64,000 bases of DNA from Lithospermum erythrorhizon. Taxonomy: Eukaryota > Streptophyta > Magnoliopsida > Boraginales > Boraginaceae. A program made the position numbers and the translations under genes. The notes under the pieces were generated by a model. It worked only from the letters and a program-made list of their open reading frames with translations. It made no database searches and was not told the origin of the DNA. Position 1 is the first letter of the stretch; each line of letters opens with the position of its first letter. The stretch covers positions 62,001 through 126,000 of the forward strand of contig JADFUC010000949.1 of the NCBI GenBank assembly GCA_019722365.1. The letters run 5' to 3'. Below, piece after piece: positions 24,466 through 37,250 of this stretch.

Positions 24466-25766
24466 ATGGCTACACATCAAGTACTCATCTTAAGAACTTA
24501 CTACCAAGACTTGAAAAGCAGGCTAAATAACTCCGACTTTTATGAATGGTCTCGAACTGTGAATCATTCTGCCAACAGAACCGAATATCAAGTATAAACA
24601 ACAAGGTTCCTCCTGCCTAATGATAGTATCTCCCATCGTAAAAAGGATCCTACAAAAGCACGAAGTCCGGAGCATTTGCGGATGTCCAATGTCTTACGCT
24701 ACGAACCTTCGCTCCGCATTCAAAGATGAAAAGGTGGCAAGATATGACATACCGCAACTTGAGGAGTTATTCCGAAGAAAAGCTAGAAACGAGAAATATG
24801 ATAATCGTCAGTGTTCTCGTGACGCCAGTTGTGAACGGATGTAGCCGAAGCCCACATAAAATTATTATCTCTAAACAAACCTGCATAAAGACATGATCAC
24901 TAACGCCGAGATGACCGTAGCATTCAGACTTTACTTCTATTGGTTTCGGGTGGTCCAAAACAAGAAGGAATTCAAGAAGAAGAAGAAGTTTAACGGCAAG
25001 GCTGGCGGTCTTAGTAATCCCAAAGTCAAGTAAAATTGTTGGACAAATACTTAGAAGGATGATGTTGTCATTATCATGGGAACCTAGCCACCGGGAAGCC
25101 CAATTCGGCAAAGTTAAGTTCGGGCAGAAGATAGAAGAATGGTCTCACGACCACTAAGCCTATGGCTGAAGTTTGTACAACTTTTGATTCTACTGTAAGT
25201 ACTAGATATTAATCGTTGTGGTTCTCATATTTGTCGTAATATGCAAGAACTCAAGTCAAGGCAGAGAGACTCGAAAGAGGAGAAACGGATCTACGGTAGG
25301 AAACTACAAGGTTGCTCTTTTGGCAGATAAATTAGTTTAAATTTGCCTACCGACTCTTTCTCTCTTAAACTTATTTCCCAAGCATCGTGTACCCCAGCAC
25401 TAGCGGTGAATATTACTTTTGTTTCCTCAAGCTGAACAATGATGGCTTTTCATTTTCAATAGATCCCAATGAATTTAGGATCACCAGATTGACAAGATTT
25501 GGTACTACCTCTCTTCAAAATGGTCTATTTGTTTTGGACATGATTACTCAGTCATATAACATAAACTTAAAAACGGAATGTTTCCAACGACTTAAACCAA
25601 ACATACCTATGGCTTCGCAGACAGGGTCATATTAACGGTAACCTAATCAAGAAACTCCACCGTGGAATACTTGAAGGTTTCACAGAATCATACGATAAGT
25701 GTGAATCTTGCCTATCGAAAATAATTCAAACGCTCTTCATCGATACAATGAAAGTAAGGATATATT
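24466..25766 (+). pseudogene. Element A gag and start of pol, cut off by element B
   Basis: The ATG at 24466 opens MATHQVLILRTYYQDLKSRL followed by a short Trp-containing copia gag motif (FYEWSRTV). A basic stretch encoded by aag repeats lies near 24970. From about 25200 to 25766 the DNA parallels element B (29550-30140): caagtttgtacaactt, actcaagtcaag, and the pre-integrase region encoding SYNINLK. Many stops interrupt it. The region ends where the next LTR begins (25767), and the remaining pol of A is not found beyond element B. Confidence 0.7.
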
Positions 25767-26755
25767 TGTCGAAATCACCGAGAATTGGTTCCATTTATTA
25801 CGCCTGTCATGGCTAATCGGTGGTATCAATTCATTTACCAAATAAGTTAAATGTGACATCGAACTTAGTGTTCAACTTAGTAAATTGTATATTACTAGTA
25901 TGGGTTCTCATGATAATTTAAGAGTTATGAGCGATTGCTAGATCTTACTATTAATCGTTATAATAATAGTAATTGGTCAATTATTATTATTATACAACTT
26001 ACTATTATCCGAGCCTGTAGCGTCACACACACACACAAATGACGCTGAGTTATATTTCATTTTATGAAATTAAAGAGAACTATATAATTGAGAAATGTAT
26101 TTCTCAATTACAAGGGTTCTACATTTTATGTAGAATATCGACTGAACTAGTTATTTAATTGGTTCGAGTAATTTTAGTATTTATCGATAACTTGAAAGAT
26201 TATTGATATTGACTCATTACTATTTAATTAGCTTAATTAAATAGTTCAACTCATTAACAACTCATTAGTGTCTTAACGAACTAATAGAGTTAACGAGTCA
26301 AGCTTAATATTTAACGGAACAAGCTATCGTGGGGCCTGCTTTTAACCTAGCCCTATATAAGCAAACTTTAGGTTTTTCTATATCATAAGTTTTGTAAAAA
26401 CTTTTCACCAAAAACCCTAGCCTCCCCTTTGGCCGTAAATTCTCCCAAGAATTTGGGTTTTTTCTCAGTTTTGTTCATCCTCGTTACTGGAAGATGTATT
26501 ACTGGATTCAACCCCTCCCCGCGTGACTAACTAGAGATAGTTATCATACGATTGATATTACAACAAGGAGCTGAAGTCAAATTCACGCTAGAATTTCCAG
26601 CGGTGGATTTTGGTGGAATTTACTCCGCACCGTAAGTCCTCGTCTATGGCAATTTCACTTATATGTTTTTATATGAATAATGTAGTATGACTTTAAAGAT
26701 CCTCGAACTATGGATTTGTATTTATATTCATATATCCATAGCAATTTTCTTCTCA
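25767..26755 (+). mobile_element. Element B 5' LTR, copia family 1 (diverged)
   Basis: It begins near tgtcgaaatcaccg, aligns with LTR A through tttattacgcctgtcatgg, gtatattactag, gggttctcatgataattt and the ataat/attggtca block, and ends before aaaggcatcatgagcc, the leader start. It sits inside the integrase-coding part of element A. Confidence 0.65.
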
Positions 26756-28795
26756 AAGGCATCATGAGCCAAATTAAAGTTTCTTTACATATTTATTTTA
26801 TGCTTGCTTTGTGTTTTATCAATTTTTATTTGATTAATTTTGTTCATATATTTAATTGATAAATATATTATGATACTAAATCACCATGTTCTGATTATTG
26901 ATTTACACATGTGTTACAAGTTTATGATGATGTATTATCATATTTTGTTAACATGATTTGTTTCAAATTAAAGGACGATTTAATTGATTTTGTTTCAAAA
27001 TAGTTTTGTAAAACGTGTTGGGGGCATGCAAAATTTTTGTAAAATTAAACCCTAATTTTTCTGAACCCAGATAGCACGTAGAAGATCTCCATTAAATTTC
27101 ATAATTTTTGGATTTTTCTAAGTGCCTCAAACAATTTAAGATTTGGATCGCTTAATTAATCATTAAATATAAAAATTTATTTTAATGAACGACCAGTGGG
27201 ATTTGTTCAAGAAAAATTATGGAGTTTAATGTGTTCGAATTTCATAAATTTTGAAAAAATTTTAAAGCTTCCAATACGATTTTACAAACGACCCAAATTA
27301 AATCAAAACCGAGTTAAATATGGTATTATTACCATAATCGGCCGATCGACTTCCGCGACCACGGGCGCGTCCGTGTCGAATCGGTGATTTTGGTACCAAA
27401 ATGATTGACGACCCAGCGGAGGCGGGCGCGTGTTCGTTTATTCCTTATTTTGGTTTCCGAATTTATTCCTTATTTTGGTTTCCTTAAAATTATGGTACTA
27501 GTTATATTCTCGTTTTTATTGATTATTTGTCATTTTAATCAACTAATTCAATTGTAATTAATATGTGATTTAATAATTAATTACTTCTTTTATATTATAT
27601 CTTTTAAATTAATTTTAAAAGCTATATAAATACTTCATGGTGTAACAATTTAATTACTTAATGTATTTTAGAAAATATTTTAGATGAATGTTTTTCTATA
27701 ATATGTATACGGTTAGCAATTATCGTAATAATTATTAATCGACATGTACGATAATCGGTTTATATTAATTTCACTCAATATGTGTAATTACATGGATTAA
27801 TTAATTTGATAATTACATAAACATGCATTTTCCAATGCCATTTGGAAATATTTATTAAGTTCATTTATGTGATTTAATAAAGTGTCTATATTTTGTAATG
27901 GTGATTGGAATGGAGGTATATAGATACGGCTCCATTTATTTATTTTTTATTTTTCGGTCCGCGAACCGCAATGTCAGAAATGACCTTCTCGAAATATATT
28001 TCTTGTATTTATTTATTTACTGCTTTTACCCATGCTCGCAGTTCGCCTAAGATTTAGTATGTAAATATTGTAACAAGTGAAGATATCAAGATCATTTCAC
28101 GAAAGCGGTGATACTTCGTGGACTCCGTGATGGATCCGTAAGGTACAAGATACAAGAATTAGGGACTTATGTTAGTATTTGATAAATACTTGTAATAGGT
28201 TCTGTAATACATCGTGATATATCTCTTTGAATGCATACTTTGTTTTATTTTTCATGTTGCATGTATTGCTTGATTATGTGCTATGATGCACGAGTAAATG
28301 AAAACAAAGTAATAATAATCTCACCCAATTAAAATTTAAGCAAAGTATCAAGCCACTTTGTGTTGTGTAATCAATCGCATCAATTGGGCACACTGTGGAT
28401 GGCGGTGTTACAATGTTGCATTTGATATGACAATGGATCATGTTGAAGTGATTTCCACTAACGTCAGGCTTTCGTATTTATCAACTAAGTAACACTTTGG
28501 TTTACCTGGTATGCTTAACCGGTTTTCGCCAGATACAATGTTGCAGCATCCTGTAAAGAGATGCTAGTGACACAAGAGTTATGTAGTTTTCATATACTGG
28601 TTGACAACCTACTATTATAACTGATTCAAAATGTAGCAAGAGCCGCCGTTGTTTTTAAGTGTAATAGGTCTCTGATACTAATATATTTCGTGAGACGGAA
28701 GTATTAGTATTTACTTTACAATTTATTTGTAAAATGTTTTAGCACATTGATAGTTTACCGAAGTCTCAAGTATTTTATTTACTTATTCTCAGAAC
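26756..28795 (+). other. Element B 5' leader
   Basis: It parallels leader A: A/T-rich first half, GC-rich island at about 27338-27435, a 'gatatgacaatggatcatgt' block at about 28425 and 'acaatttatttgtaaaatg' near 28720. No protein-like reading frame is seen. Confidence 0.6.
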
Positions 28796-31700
28796 TAATA
28801 TATACCACTATTGCTACCCCTCTCTGTAACTCGCTCAAAACTACACACTCAATGCTGGCAATGATGTGCAAATTTTGAGACGTAGTGTCGAGTCAAGGTT
28901 GTCTTCAAGTTGCACGTGATTGAATACGTTTTGTATAAAGCATTAGCCCTATAAGACCTTCCTCGGGGACATCACGTACGCCTCGAAAGAAATATGACGT
29001 ATAAGAAAGGACTCTAAACGCAAAGTGTCTTATGCTTACTCGACGTGGTTTTAAGTTTCGTGCTCGTATGATGAAAGATCACTTATATCACATTTTATCG
29101 TAAGCCTGAGTGAATCGGGCGAGCGCAGTAATATGAGAAATATTAAACTTTTCGCGTCTCTCATCGGACGCAGTCAAATACGCAGCCTGGGATTACAGAC
29201 TGAGGTACCTGGATCCGCCAAAAGTATCCTTCGGGATGCGCATAAGCCCCAAGTTGAAGTTCTTATCACCACGAGATCCGCTTAGCCTTATATGTCTAAG
29301 TATAATAAGGCTATAGCAAAAGTATACAAAGGTCAATTTCCTGCCTCGGCCGAGATTCATAAACAAACAACCATTGTCATGCTAATGAGTTTTTGATAAT
29401 AAGAGGTCTTTCCGCTCTACCGCTGCTGTTCTAGCGGTCTATATTTAAGACTCACTATTAAAACTCAAGGGTCACCGGAAAGCGGCTCGTAGGGAAACTA
29501 AATCGAGATAGGAAAAATGGTTTAATAAACACCAAGCCTAAAGGGTGTTATCAAGTTTGTACAACTTCTAATTACTGTATGCCAGGACACCGGCTAAAAG
29601 TTCTCATATTTGTCGTATTACGCAGGAACTCTCAAGTCAAGTAGAAGACTCCGAAAGAGGGGAAACTTTGATCTCACAAAGTGGAAATGGCGCGAAGGTC
29701 ATGCCTCAGCAGAGGATCCATTAGTTTAAATTTGCCCACGGGCCTTGTTTCTTTGGAACTTATCTCCGGTTTATTTCATGTACCGCAATTCCATGTGAAT
29801 ATTATTTCTAGTTTCTGCCTTTGGAATACCAGACAGATCCTACAATTTAGGGATCACCAGAAACGGGCAGTATTTGGTACCGCCTTCCTTCAAAATGGTC
29901 TATAATGCATAACATTAATGAGTCATATAACATAAACTTAAAACGGAATAAGCCTAACGATTCTAAACTAAACATACCTATGGTATCACAGACAAGTCAC
30001 ATTAACGGTGAACCTAATCAAGAAACTCCAATCTCGTGGAATACTGGTTTCGATTATGAATCATACGATAAGTGCGAAGTCTTGCCTTCCGGGGCAATGA
30101 CCAAAATGCCTTTCACCGGCTTAAAATGAAAGTGGCAAAAGTGATTTATCGGGGATCATACACACCGATGTACGCGGGGCCAACGAACACATCCGCAAGA
30201 GGAGGTTATGTAACTACTTCATTACATTTATCGATGACTACAAGAGATACGGCTCTTTGTGTATCCTACGAGGTGGAGAATATTTGAGTCACGAGTTCAA
30301 TACTCATCTTGGGAGTGCGTGTATTGTTTCACAACTCACTCAGCCAGAACGCCATTTATCAACGGCGTGTCCGAAGTGAGAAATCGAACCCTCTGACATG
30401 TGGTCTGATCTACATGAGCCTATCCGATCTACCGCTAATTTCCTCGGGATATGCACTTCTAAGCGCCGGCACTTACCTTAAATGTATGTCCAACCAAGTC
30501 GCCAGATAAGATTCTTATGAATCAGTGGTTTCGGGAAGATTCCTGTTGCTTTAAAGATTTGAGGTCATGTTTGCGTTAAGAGATTAACAAAGATAAACTG
30601 CGCCCAACCGACAATGCTATTTCATAGGATATCCGGCGGAAACAGCTTGGTTACTACTTCTACCCAAGCAGAGACAAATCTTCATTGCCAAAACAGAGTA
30701 TTCCTTGAAAAGGAATATCCGTCCGTATGACCAGGAAGTAATGGTGTTCATCTTGATGAAGCCTCAAGCCGATGAAGTCAATATCGATGCATCTAATGCG
30801 TGAGGCATCCGACATACACCACAAGAATTGGAACCTTCTTTCATAGAGCACCTGGGCTTCGATCCGTGGTGCCTCGCGGAAGAACCAACCCTGTGAGATC
30901 CAACAGGACGCTACCGAACCGTAGCGCTGGGTATGTGAAGCTTTCATCATTGAGAGGATTTGTTTCCCACTTCTACAAAGAAGCAATGAATAGCAAGGAT
31001 GCCGACAAATGGCAATTGCCAGCGCACCGGTATGGATTCTATGTACCAAAACGAGGTTTGGTCCTTGTCGATTTACCAAATGGGCCGCCTCATTGAATGT
31101 AAATGGGTATTTAAGAAGAAATATGATAAAGACGAAACGCTGAGTTTCAAAGCTAGACTCAGAGCTTAAAGTGGTTCAAACAAGTTCACTTGGAGTTGAC
31201 TATGACGAAACTTACTCGCTGGCGGCGTTTAAATCCATCCGGATAATCTTGGCCATTGCCGCATTTCCATGACTATGAAATATGGCAAATGGATGTAAAG
31301 ACCGCTCTCGAATGGAAATTTAGAGGAAGATGTGTGGCTACGGTACAACCTCCAGCTTTACATGTCCCAGCGACCTAAGGTACGCGTTGCAAAAGTCCAT
31401 TTATGGTCTTAAGGTGTATCCCATTGGAATCTACGCTTTGATGAATCAATCAAAGAGTTTTGGTTTCATCAAGAACGTAAGAAGAATCTTGTATACAAGA
31501 AGGTGTTGGGAGTTATGTATCATTCATAGTCCCCGTATGTCGATTTACATACTTATCATTGAAACAACGAGAGTTACTAAACTCATCAAGGATTGGTCAG
31601 GCAAATGTTTCTCAATGAAGGACTTAGGCGGGCACAAGATATACTTGGAATAAAAAGACTAATCGATCGAACTAGAGGTCGATTGACTTTGCCTATTACT

Positions 31701-32520
31701 TATGTGAATAAGGTAATCGCAAAGGTTCAACATGAAAGTAATTCCAAGAAGTGCACTCCTGACGAGTATCACGTGGGAGTTCAACTCACAGAGCACGTCC
31801 CACACAGGCCGGCATTTAAACGTAATCGGGGCGATTACACTCATGCTCTCGGCTATAGGATCCATCATATATGCCATGCTGCGCACTGCACTGACGTGTC
31901 TTACGACTAAGCGTGAACCAAGAGATACCAAGCTAATTCCAGTAAAGCCACCGGATTGCGCTGGCGCATCTTGGAAGTATCCTGGTAGTTAACTAAAGAT
32001 GTTTTCTTGGTATATGGTGGAGATGAGAGTTAGCAAGGATGGTACACCGATGCCATTAAACTCATTGCAGACTTACTATCATTCCCAAATTGGGTATGTA
32101 TTTTGTCTCAACGGAGCAAGATTGAGGAGTTCCAAACAGTACTTAAGCCGATTCTACCACGTAATCTGAGTATTATTGTAGTGTCTAAAGCGCCTAAAGA
32201 AGCATGTTGGATTAAGAAATCTATGATCGAAGCTTGGGTACACTACCCAACATTGCGGACCAAGAAGCACAGGACAATACCGCGCGATAGCTCAAGCTAA
32301 GGAACCCTATACATCAAAAATCCAAGACGTAAAGTATCACCTAATTAGATATATGCTAATAGAGGCGATATCAAAGTATATAAAGGAGCAACAGAGGCTA
32401 ATTGCCGATCCCTTTTAATGCTAAACCATCAAGTCGCAAAAGTGATGATGTAGCATGCAATGAATATATTCTTGCATGTATGTCGCTAGCAGGCAGAAGT
32501 TAAGGGAGAGTCAGTATGTA
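28796..32520 (+). pseudogene. Element B gag-pol, Ty1/copia (decayed, most domains traceable)
   Basis: Domains in copia order: a poorly preserved gag/protease region (28800-29600), pre-integrase region (29681-30129; YNINLKRNK, DYESYDKCEVLPSG), integrase core remnants (30150-30500; NTSARGGY, ITF-like DDY block), RT (from about 31080; IECKWVFKKKYDKD, GVDYDETYS, IWQMDVKTA, KSIYGLK), connection region (31593-31910; SKKCTP, GVQLTEHVPH, IYAML) and RNase H (32100-32460; AAKEACWIKK-like, AIAQAKEP, DIKIYK). The order integrase-before-RT marks it as copia. Numerous stops and frameshifts show it is dead or badly sequenced. Confidence 0.8.
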
Positions 32521-32559
32521 TCTATTATGCTACGTGAAACAAATATTTGAATATCATAA

Positions 32560-33298
32560 GCTTCCTCATATCAGAGATGTTTGTTTACCATGTCTATATA
32601 TTTTTTAAATTTACATATAATAGCATGTATCAATCATCGATTTAGTGAAAAGTTAAATCCCTAGGTTAGTCTATCTTTTCTAGAGAGGCAACATGAATTG
32701 TTGATTGCACTCTTTCAAGCCTAGAACATGGGATAGCCAAAGGCCTCGGGTCGACATCGATAGTTAGGCGACAAAGATCATACGACTAACATGGTGATTG
32801 ATTAAAGGATCTGTTTGATCACGCAATTGGTGACTAACATCACACATGGGCTACCAGCCCCATGACTGAGTTGGTTTGACCTAAACGAATTCATAGAAGA
32901 TATGTAGATCCGTGTCCTATGATATTTGCTTCTAGAATTTTTAGGTTACCCCACCTACGTGTATATAACTATTTGTGTTATAATGAGTTTCAGATTTTGA
33001 CTCCGACCAAACGCCTACCTTAAGCGATTACAACGGCATATGTTGGGTCACAATAAATGAGTATAACGACAGATGTTGGTTATATCGGGAGTTGATTTAT
33101 CCGCCCTGATATACAAGGAAGACCCTCGTGCCTCTCACACATTGCAATTCTGATTGGTTTATGGGACGCCTATAAAAGCATATTCGCTCATACTGGTAAA
33201 GAAAGTTGTGGGTGCTCTATGACACTTCTATGGTTAGCCCACGACTAGAGATCTCGTGTTAGCAAAGAATTGTAAAGTAATCATCCATGGGCAAGTCG
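32560..33298 (+). other. Element B 3' UTR ending in a degraded polypurine tract
   Basis: A noncoding stretch between RNase H and the 3' LTR. It matches 46791-47470 in reverse complement (shared: aaatccctaggtt, gaggcaacatgaattgttga, gactaacatggtg, aacatatgccgttat in reverse). It ends gggcaagtcgag, equivalent to the cleaner gggcaagtgggag of element C. Confidence 0.7.
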
Positions 33299-34292
33299 AG
33301 CTGGAACAATGAATATCGATTCCTTTATTATGCCTATCACATAATTTGTATCAATTCATTACCAAAGTATTAAATGTGATTACTGAACTTAGTGTTCACT
33401 TTATAATTTGTATATTACTAGTTCGGGTTCTCATGATAATTCATACGAGCGAATAAGGATCTTACCTATTAATCATTATAATAATAGTAATTGGTCAAAT
33501 TATTATTATACAACTTACTAATATCTGAGCTCGAAGGTCACACACATACAATGGATATTTGAATTATATTTCTATGTATGAAATTAAAAGACTTGTAAAT
33601 TTGAGAGGATGTATTTTCAATATATATATATATATATATATATATTTGTCAAATATATATCATTTAACATCAATTGGTTAAACTTGCTAGTTTAATTAAT
33701 TAAGCAATTGAAATTGATGAATAACTTGATAAGTTATTTGATACACTGCTAGTATTTTAATTGACTTGTTATTAAATAAAATAAACACCACTAGATTCCA
33801 TTATTTAATTAGAAGCAAACCATCTAATTAAGTTAACGAGTCAAGCTTGATTTCTAACCCAGTAGTTTATCAAGTTAAATTAGGAATTGGTATATAAGGA
33901 ATGAGACAATGGTTTTTATGTGAGAAAATCATAAATCTCAGGCTATCCGAACATACCTCCTCCTCTCCTTTGGAAGAGAAAATTCTCTCTTTCATTTGTT
34001 CATCAAAACTCTAGCAAGTTCAAGTTTTGGATTCAACTCCCTCCTCGGGAAAGCAGTAATCTAGAGAACACTCTTATTTGTGCTGGTCAAGCAATTGGAG
34101 AGCATTTCTGAAAGGGGATAAGACAAAGCAGTGGGCATTACTGGGTGATTTCGTTATCTTCTCCGCCGTTATGTAAGTACTCTTTGTATTCATATAGTAA
34201 ATATGTGTTTTAGATTGATTTATATCATTTTTGAGGATACACGATATATGAATTGGTGATTAATACAAGTATAATCCATACTAGATTCTAAA
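33299..34292 (+). mobile_element. Element B 3' LTR, copia family 1 (about 1.0 kb)
   Basis: Preceded by a polypurine tract, it starts ctggaacaatgaatatcgat and ends actagattcta, closely matching LTR A along its length, including an (AT)n run at 33620-33645. Sequence after 34292 differs from the family leader, so this is the right end of B. Confidence 0.8.
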
Positions 34293-35891
34293 TGTATATT
34301 TCTGGCAGTAGAATAGAATAGATGCGATAATGAAATTATTCGGGTTAGTTCTAGAAGATCAATTGTTTAATTTTTCTACAATGTTTAGTTATCAAATTAA
34401 ACATTTTAGGTAACCATGAAATTTATTTCATGAAGTCTAACATAGCTGAAGACAACCAAGTTTCTACTTGCCCATAGAGTAATACAATAAGTTGAATCTT
34501 GATGATTGCTACCTTAAGAGTAACATAGTTTGATTGTTAAAGATAACATAATAATATGCAAATAATTGACTAGTATATAAGATATACGTCCATGGATCGT
34601 ACCTGGTGAAGAAATCATGGGGTCACTATGTTCTCAACATGATAAAAACCTTGATGTATAACTACGCCATATCTCCGCCTTTAATAATTTCTTTAAAGAA
34701 TTAACATCACTACATCAAGAATATTTTAAAAGCGAATGTAAATTATTCTTGAGAAAGATGGTTAAAGATGATGACTATATCATCTTGTTTACATGCCTTG
34801 ATGGACCTAGATGTATGCAAGCTTTGAAAGTCCAGTTACGGACTCAAGCTAACATCCGCTGGTTGTTCTCTTGAGTGATTAGAATACACGATTTAATCAA
34901 TCAATAAGAGAACCTGGATGATGCTTGATTCAGTAGGAGAAAGCTCATTTATTTTTGTTCGTAAACTTGTTCGAATATTAGCCTCTTATTCAAATACAAG
35001 TTCACCGTATCATTGTTATTGAACAATGATGTTGTTATTATTATAATAACAAAATGGATTCCATTAGCCATCTAAGTTTCTCTAGAAAGGTCTTTTAGAT
35101 ATGATCTCGAACAAGAGATCCTCTCTATCAGCGAAGAACGGAGATTGCTCGCCCTTTAGTCGTGTTCACCGGGTTGGAATCAAACACCTAACTACTCAGT
35201 ACGTGATTTACTGTCTTATCATTACTTCTTGTACCGTATGGACTATGATTATCAACTCTAATCAATTACATGGGTATGCATGTCAAACAAAGATCCTAAT
35301 GCATAACCGACTTGAATCGGCCATGAAAACTGTAATATTTTATCTATGTGTCCCAAGTAGATTCTCATAACTCCTATGTTAATGAGATTTCTTAGGACCT
35401 ACGTGAGTATTTCACTTTACTGAGTAATATACTTTTTGGGAAATATCAAACGTTTCTCTATAACAGAGAACTATAATCTATCAAGCTTTTGGGTATACCG
35501 CAGTTGGGGTAGTTATGGAATAGTTGTACACTAGATGGGATTCGCACGCATCGATACAACGGCGATTTCAAATTTCTGAGAATTAAGGGTGATTACGACG
35601 CATCTCCGCATTTGCATCGAATTACATTAATTTATACAACGAAAAAGAACGGGTGCAAGAGTATGTGACACAAATCTTACCATAGCTTCGATCAAGTTAG
35701 AATCGCATTTATAATCGTCGTATGTAATCGGTTAACAAAGAATCGGGTTACAAGTAATGGTCCGAAACAAGCGGGTGTTGGAAGATGATATTAGATCTCA
35801 TAAAGTATGTCCACCTGAATAATTTGATCAGATAAACCGACATTTACATTTATATTATATATATTCAAATAAGATAAGTTCGGGGAGAGCA
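34293..35891 (+). pseudogene. Element D (copia family 2): RT and 3' pol remnants
   Basis: Badly broken coding sequence. Around 34800-34910 one frame gives VCKL, then SSYGLK, the copia RT block that normally reads KSLYGLKQ. Downstream to about 35860 no domain can be named securely. The purine-rich aagttcggggagagc (35876-35890) directly precedes an LTR and acts as the polypurine tract. Confidence 0.55.
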
Positions 35892-37231
35892 TGTTCGATT
35901 GTTTTATAATTGACATATTAGATTTAACTGCATCTACACGGCGGACATGATTTTCGCCATGTGCCCGGCCATAACTATATATTAATATAATATTCGGTTA
36001 ACATAAATTAATATATTACACTTGTCAATCGAGCCTAAGAGGTCACACACGACAACATGGAATTCACTAATCATCTTTTTAGAAAAGATGAAAGCAAAAC
36101 CCCTTCTCCTCTCCACCCCTCTTGTTCGACTATTACAAGGGAAAAAAATAATAATTTTTCTTCCTACTAAATTTCTTTGAATGCTTTAATTGTTCTAGTA
36201 AAACCGAAGGAAGGGTTTGATCAATCGTTGGTGTAGACTTTTCTTAGAGATAACCTATTTTGGTTGTTTGAACACTTCTCTGATCATATTCTGCTGCAAC
36301 TTCAAAGTGTAAGGTACATACAATATATCTCTTTGAATTATTATTTTTATAATCTCGTAGTATTCTTGGAATTCGGATCTGTATAATATTTAATGTTAGT
36401 ATATGTTGGAAATATGAGAAATCAGATCTCATAAAAATGCTCGTTGAACAATTAAGATTGTACACCCGATTTAATAATTCAAGTTATATTCACATATATA
36501 TATATATATCTATGTTCAATATATATTAATTGTTTAGTTAATTAGTATTTAGGATATGTTGCATTTATTTAAAGCCATTATAGCTTCCCGAGAGTCCGTC
36601 AGTTATCTATATATTAAATATAATATTCGTTAATATTATTTAATATATTACTCACAATTCGTCCAAGATGTTATATTAATATTATTTATAAATCGAACTA
36701 CTTAATAAAATGTAATATAAACTTCCTAATTTAAGCAATGGATAAGCTCGAAATTCAACTCTCGGTTAGGACCGAGTATGGCGCTTGGTGATGAAGAGAG
36801 TTGAAGTTTTAGTAGGACTTGGTTCCTTAAAACTCTCGTGTGTTATCTACTTACTTAAGTGGTATGATCAAACACAATTACTTTTGTAATGCTTTTGCTC
36901 ATATTTTTGGTTTGCAAGAAATAAAAAACTCTCCAAACCCCTCGTCGAAAATCTCAAGTGGAAGAAACAAGATTTTCTTCAATCTTCTGCTCCAATTTAT
37001 ACTTAATCGTTTCTAGACGGTAACTATGTCAATAATTTATCGGTGTGGACGCCTTTTGGAGATACTTATTTTGGGTGTTGTCGTTAATTTAATTCCGCTC
37101 GCCAACCTCATTGATTTGATTCACTCAAAAGGTACACACTTGTAGCCAATTTTGTTTATAATTTTGCAGACCATGCTCGGATTCGTATCCATTAAGTTTA
37201 GAACTTATGATATGAATGTAAGATACCAACA
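35892..37231 (+). mobile_element. Element D LTR (about 1.34 kb)
   Basis: It starts TGTTCGATTG after a polypurine tract and ends ...gataccaaca. It is followed one base later by a primer-binding site. A TG...CA-bounded LTR bordered on both sides by internal sequence is unusual. Its inside is A/T-rich with an (AT)n run near 36497. Confidence 0.65.
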
Positions 37232-37232
37232 G

Positions 37233-37250
37233 TGGCCTCAGAGCTCAGGT
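37233..37250 (+). other. Primer-binding site after LTR D (iMet type)
   Basis: tggcctcagagctcaggt resembles TGGTATCAGAGC and lies one base after the LTR end, the normal place in copia elements. Confidence 0.65.

Noticed and set aside
26756..28795. The possibility that the long leader hides a small protein gene
   Set aside because: Only short frames that are not shared between copies A, B and C.
35101..35370. 89-codon plus-strand frame in element D as a separate gene
   Set aside because: It sits inside broken copia pol sequence and shows no independent family motif.
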